From the NCBI GenBank assembly GCA_938028745.1, contig CALIZL010000114.1, forward strand, positions 1 to 45,132: a stretch of 45,132 bases of DNA, written 5' to 3'. Source of the DNA: an uncultured Prevotella sp. (lineage in GTDB: Bacteria > Bacteroidota > Bacteroidia > Bacteroidales > Bacteroidaceae). Positions 40,982 through 45,132 of this stretch are shown here, in pieces. Position 1 is the stretch's first letter, and each line of letters opens with the position of its first letter. Position numbers and translations under genes: made by a program. The notes under the pieces are model-generated. The model was given only the letters and a program-made list of their open reading frames with translations. It did not search any database and had not been told where the DNA came from.

Positions 40982-43270
40982 CTACATTTGCCACGTTAAG
41001 CCCCCAAAAATGCAACGCGGCTGGGCGGGAATGAAGAACGCCATCTGCCTTGCAGAGAAGTTGGGGAAGGGGATGGGCGGGTTATGTATCTCGTCGCTGA
41101 TAACGTAGCTGGAGGCGTAACGGCTGTTGGCCACGTTCTTCATCTCCACGTACAGGCTGATGTTTTTGCCCAGTGCGTAGGCCGCACGCACGTTCCACAC
41201 GCGGTATGCGGGCTGAAACATGGTGTTGGTGTGGTCGATGGGGGTTTCGCCTGGTTTCCATTCCACTTGTGCCGCAAGGCTAAGACCGCACGAATGCTCG
41301 TATTCGGCCGACAGGTTCAGATAGTGTTGGGGTATGCCCGCCAGGCGTTTGCCTTGGTATTTGCCGCCGCTGAAACGGAAGTCGCTGAAGTCGTACACTC
41401 CGCCAAGGGTCAGCTTACCCGCGTTTATGCCCCAAGGATTGTCGGCAACAACGGCGTTTAGCCCCACTTCCACGCCCTGATGTAGGGTAGTGGGATAGTT
41501 TTCGGTGCGCTTAATGCCGCGCACGTAGTCTTTCACTTCCAGTATTTCGTTGTGTACCCACGAACGGTAGGCGGCCACATTCCACGAAAAGCGTGTGGTT
41601 CGTCCCTTGCTTCCCAGTTCCAAGGTGGTGGCCGTTTGCTTGTCTAAGGCAATGGCGTAAAGCCGCTTAGGGCTGGTGTTGATGTTGGTTGTAACCTCCG
41701 TGCCAACCAGTTCGTCGAAGGTTGGCGGCTCGTAACTTCGGCTTAGGTTGCCAAACAGCTGCACGTCTTCGCCCTTAAAGGGGCTGTATATCAACCCTAT
41801 GCGTGGGTTGAAAGCCGTCCAGTGTTGGTTGAGCGTTGTGCTTTGCGAACGAAAGTAGCGGTACTTTTTCGACATGTGGCTGTACCATGGCCGAAGGTCG
41901 GGTTGTGGAAAGCGGTCGCTGCTGTTGCGCTCGTTGTACACAAGGTGGGCATCGGCCACGAAATTCAGTTTCGACGTCATCCTAATCAGGTCTTCGGCAA
42001 AGAGGGTCAGGTTGCGCGCTTGCAGGTTGTCGTGGGCAAACATAAACGATTCTAGCCCGTCTTTGTTGATATAGGTGCGGCGATCTATTTGTCCTGCCGA
42101 TGCCACAAGGCCTGCACGCAGGTTGTGTTTGCCTGTGTTGAGGCGGTAGCTGACGGTCAGTCCGCCATCGTGATGGTACGAGTGGGGGATGGAAATGGTG
42201 ATGGGAAACACAAATTGGTCGTCGGCATATTGGTAATACACGGCAGCCACGAGGTCGCTGTTGGCGTTGAAGCGGATGCCTGTGCGGTTGGCCACGCGTA
42301 TAATGCGTGCAAAGCGGCGTGGCTTATCGCGCAACACGTTTGGCCCCATGCTGAAAGGAAGGTCTACGCCAGCGTTAACTTGCTTGGGATTATCCATTAG
42401 CTGCTGCATGTTGAGCGGTCCTGGAAACTGGAATTTCAGCCAGGTGAAGTGCAGGTACGTGCGATTTTCCACATGCCCATTAAGGCTTTGCAACCCATAG
42501 TTGGCCGCAATGCTCCATCGGGTGTTGTGGTTGTAAAGCCGGTGCCCGTCTTGCGCGCTGTACGATGTGCTTATGTGGGCATCGCTTGTTTGCCAACGGT
42601 AGCCCATGCTTGCAGCAACAGCCCTGTAACCATAGCTTCCAACTTCTACCTTTACGAGCGTGTTAGCCCCATGTTGCTTGTTGGCCGTGGGCGAAACGAA
42701 GTTGATGGCTCCGCCAAGGGTGCTTGCACCGAAGTTTAGGGCGTTGGCTCCTTTAAACACTTCAACGAAGTGGGCCGTCATGGGGTCCATCACGCCGATG
42801 ATGTAAGAGCCGTCGGCAAAGTTTACGGGTATGCCGTCTTGCAGCAGGTACACGCCTCGGCGTTGTGGGTTGCTCTGTATGCCCGAACCGCGGATGTTGA
42901 GTCGGGGTTGGTCGTTCAGACCGAAGAACTCTTGAATGATAACGCCTGGTTGCATGGCCAACGCATCTTTTAGCGTGGACAGCCTTTGCCGTAGGGGCGA
43001 CATCTGCACCAGCGATGTGCTTCCGGCAATGAGCCGTTGCTCGTTTAGGGCTTGTGCTATGGTGGGTTGCGTTAGCTGTCGGGGCGCAAGCACGTCTACT
43101 TCTTTGAGGTTTACCACGCGTGGCAGCGTGTTTCGTGCCTTATCGGCTTGGGTGCTGTCGTTGTCTGTGGCACTTGGCAGGGCATGGTGTAGATGGTATG
43201 GTGGCCTTACCGCCATGCAACTCATCACGGTGAACCAAAATGCTAAACCAAGCTTCAAACGTGCGTCCAT
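40982..43270 (-). CDS. TonB-dependent receptor, FecA/siderophore-like
   Basis: A 762-residue outer-membrane receptor. The signal peptide lies within 1-21 (AFWFTVMSCMA). LKEVDVLAPRQ is a TonB-box-like segment. The plug has LNIRGSGIQSNPQRRGVYLL, then QDGIPVNFADGS and EVFKGANALNFGASTLGGAI, the pattern of FecA-type receptors. The barrel has NLSRSYEPPTFDELVG near residue 510 and a C-terminal end FGGLTWQM. A carboxypeptidase-like SusC extension is absent. Import of a ferric chelate or similar metal complex is inferred from the type. It is the first gene of the cluster, with a promoter and two palindromes immediately upstream. Confidence 0.9.
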   Translation of the reverse strand: MDARLKLGLAFWFTVMSCMAVRPPYHLHHALPSATDNDSTQADKARNTLPRVVNLKEVDVLAPRQLTQPTIAQALNEQRLIAGSTSLVQMSPLRQRLSTLKDALAMQPGVIIQEFFGLNDQPRLNIRGSGIQSNPQRRGVYLLQDGIPVNFADGSYIIGVMDPMTAHFVEVFKGANALNFGASTLGGAINFVSPTANKQHGANTLVKVEVGSYGYRAVAASMGYRWQTSDAHISTSYSAQDGHRLYNHNTRWSIAANYGLQSLNGHVENRTYLHFTWLKFQFPGPLNMQQLMDNPKQVNAGVDLPFSMGPNVLRDKPRRFARIIRVANRTGIRFNANSDLVAAVYYQYADDQFVFPITISIPHSYHHDGGLTVSYRLNTGKHNLRAGLVASAGQIDRRTYINKDGLESFMFAHDNLQARNLTLFAEDLIRMTSKLNFVADAHLVYNERNSSDRFPQPDLRPWYSHMSKKYRYFRSQSTTLNQHWTAFNPRIGLIYSPFKGEDVQLFGNLSRSYEPPTFDELVGTEVTTNINTSPKRLYAIALDKQTATTLELGSKGRTTRFSWNVAAYRSWVHNEILEVKDYVRGIKRTENYPTTLHQGVEVGLNAVVADNPWGINAGKLTLGGVYDFSDFRFSGGKYQGKRLAGIPQHYLNLSAEYEHSCGLSLAAQVEWKPGETPIDHTNTMFQPAYRVWNVRAAYALGKNISLYVEMKNVANSRYASSYVISDEIHNPPIPFPNFSARQMAFFIPAQPRCIFGGLTWQM

Positions 43271-43292
43271 CTTTTTTTTGCTAATTTTGCGG

Positions 43293-43365
43293 CAAAGTTA
43301 GAGTTGCAAACCAACAAGAAAAGTAACAAATGTTACCGAAAATGCAAAATACCTAGTTTTAGGTA
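43293..43365 (-). promoter_or_regulatory. Promoter and two palindromic operator candidates of the uptake cluster
   Basis: On the minus strand TAACTTTG (43300-43293) is a consensus -7 box; no good -33 TTTG is present. Upstream lie two perfect inverted repeats, GTAACAaaTGTTAC (43323-43336) and TACCTAgtttTAGGTA (43350-43365). The first is centred about 40-43 bp before the predicted start site, the place of class II activators of the Crp/Fnr type, and its half-sites resemble sites of that superfamily. A weak -33 box is expected for an activator-dependent promoter. Confidence 0.6.
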
Positions 43366-43704
43366 GGCTGCTGAGAGGGGGGGAAAAGTGGGGGTGTTTC
43401 CGCCTGTTTGCAAGGCGATGTCGGCCGATGGGCTACGTCTAGCTTTTGTGTTGGTGTGCGTTTCTTCCATCGTTTTAAAAGTTTACAGCCCTTGCGGCTT
43501 GTATGTACAAAACCTTACTGGCGCACAAACGTGCAAAAAACACACTTGCGCATTTGGGGCTTGCAAACTCGGTTTCGCACTTAGAAGAGGGTATACGGAT
43601 ACACTCACCACTCGCAGGCATAGAAGATTGCTAACGCATAAACTCTCGAAAGCCACCAGTTGCTGAATACGTCAACCCGCAAACGCATCAGCTTTAAAAG
43701 TTAA

Positions 43705-44370
43705 ATCTTTGCTTTGTTTTTACAATAGGGGTCTAAATTTTGCGCCGTTCTAGCGAGAATATGGGTCGAAAAATAGGTAATTGGGCACTATTTCTAGCTT
43801 TTTATGCCTTTTGTTTTGTCTCTCTTTGAGAAAATAACCTGCGTTTTGCACCATTTTGCCTTTCTATTTTGGTTGGATGCTCGTGTTTTTTCAAGTCCAA
43901 TTGCCCCCATTTTACCCCTAAAACCCCGTTTTTTTACCCCTGTTTTGCCCTTTTTACCCAGGTTTTTCATCGCTCTAAAAGGTTTTGTTTATGCAATTGC
44001 AGTGGATGTTTATGCTTTTGCCTCGCATTTAGCAGCATTTTACCCTGCGTTTTGCACCATTTCGCCTTGCATTTAGCATCAAAACGCACTGCATTTAGCA
44101 CCAAAACGCACTGCGTTTTGCGGCATATTGCACGCCATTTAGCAGCATATTGCACTATATTTTGCTGCAAATCGCCCAAGAACAGGTGCAAATGGCGGTT
44201 TCTTGAAATAAATATTCATTTTATCGTATTCACAAACTAACCCCTTTTTGTGTTAAAACAAACCTTCGCGAGAATCGAATTTTTGCGGCAAGGTGGGCGC
44301 TTGGTTGGTAAAATGTCAGCCATAATGTTAAATTTTGCGCTGAAAACTTTACATAAGTGCGACAGGTGTA
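43705..44370 (+). repeat. Dispersed intergenic repeat, copy 4 (complete), with 22-bp array
   Basis: A complete copy between the uptake-cluster promoter and the rRNA promoters. It contains GCCGTTCTAGCGAGAATATG, CTGCGTTTTGCACCATTTTG and AGTCCAATTGCCCC, an array of seven exact 22-bp units at 44025-44178, and the tail TTCGCGAGAATCGAATTTTT and CATAATGTTAAATTTTG. The preceding 43366-43704 and following 44371-44590 show nothing else of note. A hydrophobic 63-codon frame at 44371-44562 lies in repetitive CTAGCC/TGTCTAG DNA and is not credible. Confidence 0.85.
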
Positions 44371-44596
44371 GTGTTGTTGCGGTGCATTTCTTTTCTTTTG
44401 TTGTGGGGTTTCTTTGTGGGGTTAGCTTTATTTGCCGTGCTTTGGGTTGGCTTTTCCCCATTGTGTAAGGTTAAACTTGCCTGTCTAGCCAAGCTGGTTT
44501 GTCTAGTTAGTTTAGCCTGTCTGGTCTTTGTGCTGTTAGTATTCGCATGGCTGGTTTGTTAAACCATGCAATAGGGTTTAAGTCTTCAATGTGTTA

Positions 44597-44625
44597 TTTG
44601 TTGCTCTGGTTGCACTCTAATTTTG
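44597..44625 (+). promoter_or_regulatory. Possible upstream rRNA promoter P1
   Basis: TTTG (44597-44600), a 17 bp spacer and TAATTTTG (44618-44625). The spacing is shorter than the usual 19 bp. Confidence 0.4.
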
Positions 44626-44740
44626 TTCTCTTTGCGAAGTGTTTAATTTATATATATAAGGTGTAATGGTGTTTTTAAGCGCGCAAAGTGTTTCAAAATG
44701 TTAAATATAGAGCTGGATTGAATGTTTTTCTTGTGAATGT

Positions 44741-44771
44741 TTTGCAGGAAATGAAAAAGTGTATACCTTTG
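44741..44771 (+). promoter_or_regulatory. rRNA operon promoter P2
   Basis: TTTG (44741-44744), a 19 bp spacer and TACCTTTG (44764-44771) match the Bacteroidetes consensus exactly. Transcription would start near 44778, about 305 nt before mature 16S rRNA. Confidence 0.8.
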
Positions 44772-44777
44772 CATCCG

Positions 44778-45082
44778 CTTTCGGGAACGAAGTTCTTTGG
44801 GAGCGATTGAAAAAGAGTTCATTGAAAGATTTACATAGACAGTAGTAGTACAAGAGCAGACGTGCTTGTTTTTATGAGATGAGCGCGTTTGGGTAGAACA
44901 TTAAGAACCGTCAGTTCTCCCAAGTCTTTGGTTATTAAAATTAAAGATGTGGGTTAACTGGTACAGGTGAGTGGAACTACGATAGATTTGGGTGCTCGTC
45001 CTGATGGGATAATGCCGCAAGGCATAAAACTTTTAGCGTTTGGGGTTTCTCTTTTGGGATTCCCCTGATGCGCAGACATTTT
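44778..45082 (+). other. 16S rRNA leader
   Basis: The transcribed spacer between promoter P2 and 16S. Visible structures are AGAAC/GTTCT (44904-44918) and ATGCC-GCAA-GGCAT (45012-45025), a GNRA-type tetraloop hairpin. GGGG and CCCC near 45041-45066 may form part of the RNase III processing stem with the 3' side outside the window. Confidence 0.6.

Positions 45083-45132
<50 letters not shown>

Noticed and set aside
162..44178. 22-bp arrays as CRISPR
   Set aside because: Units are contiguous, with no unique spacers, and no cas genes are in the window.
43804..44240. Plus-strand frames of 90 and 123 codons in dispersed repeat copy 4, and similar ones in copies 2 and 3
   Set aside because: The 22-bp unit shifts frame at each repeat, and indels between copies break the frames; the similarity is at DNA level only.
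44371..44562. A hydrophobic 63-codon frame before the rRNA promoters
   Set aside because: It lies in a T-rich, CTAG-containing degenerate repeat; hydrophobicity follows from T-rich codons, and no promoter or charged flanks support a membrane peptide.

Overview
The window comes from a Bacteroidales chromosome, most likely Prevotella or a close relative. The evidence is the 16S rRNA 5' end at the right edge, promoters of the Bacteroidetes type (TTTG, about 19 bp, TAnnTTTG), SusC/SusD pairs, BspA-type leucine-rich repeats, and many lipoproteins with acidic residues after the lipobox cysteine. No transposase, integrase, CRISPR array or tRNA gene was seen.

Layout. (1) 1.28-6.84 kb, minus strand: a housekeeping operon dut, TPR protein, DUF4292 lipoprotein, EnvC-like murein hydrolase activator, with a promoter and a terminator. 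(2) 7.17-11.26 kb, plus strand: a BspA-like LRR protein behind a 0.4 kb leader that holds a possible 33-codon leader peptide overlapping a terminator-like hairpin. (3) 11.29-13.92 kb: repeat-rich DNA and a lone AAA_15-type ATPase. (4) 14.12-15.81 kb: a secreted esterase-like hydrolase. (5) 16.1-29.1 kb, minus strand: a polysaccharide utilization locus in the order SusC, SusD, DUF4874/DUF4832 lipoprotein, HGSNAT-like membrane acyltransferase, SusE/F-like lipoprotein, GH31, then GH109 behind its own promoter. Its enzymes point to alpha-linked galacto- or N-acetylgalactosamine-type glycans, such as host mucin glycans (inference). (6) 30.6-43.3 kb, minus strand: a long uptake cluster with two TonB-dependent receptors (one FecA-like, one of the haemoglobin/transferrin receptor type), a SAM methyltransferase and seven lipoproteins, several with a calycin-like strand motif. 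It is probably for iron or haem and may be the least described system here. (7) 44.6 kb to the end: tandem rRNA promoters, leader and the first 50 nt of 16S rRNA.

The long gaps between these blocks carry a dispersed repeat of about 650 bp in four copies (one truncated), all in the same orientation. Its core is an array of 7-8 units of exactly 22 bp. One copy is bracketed by two 200 bp elements with terminal inverted repeats. Further gaps hold short-period degenerate repeats. Roles for all of these are unknown. Repeat boundaries were judged by eye and are approximate.
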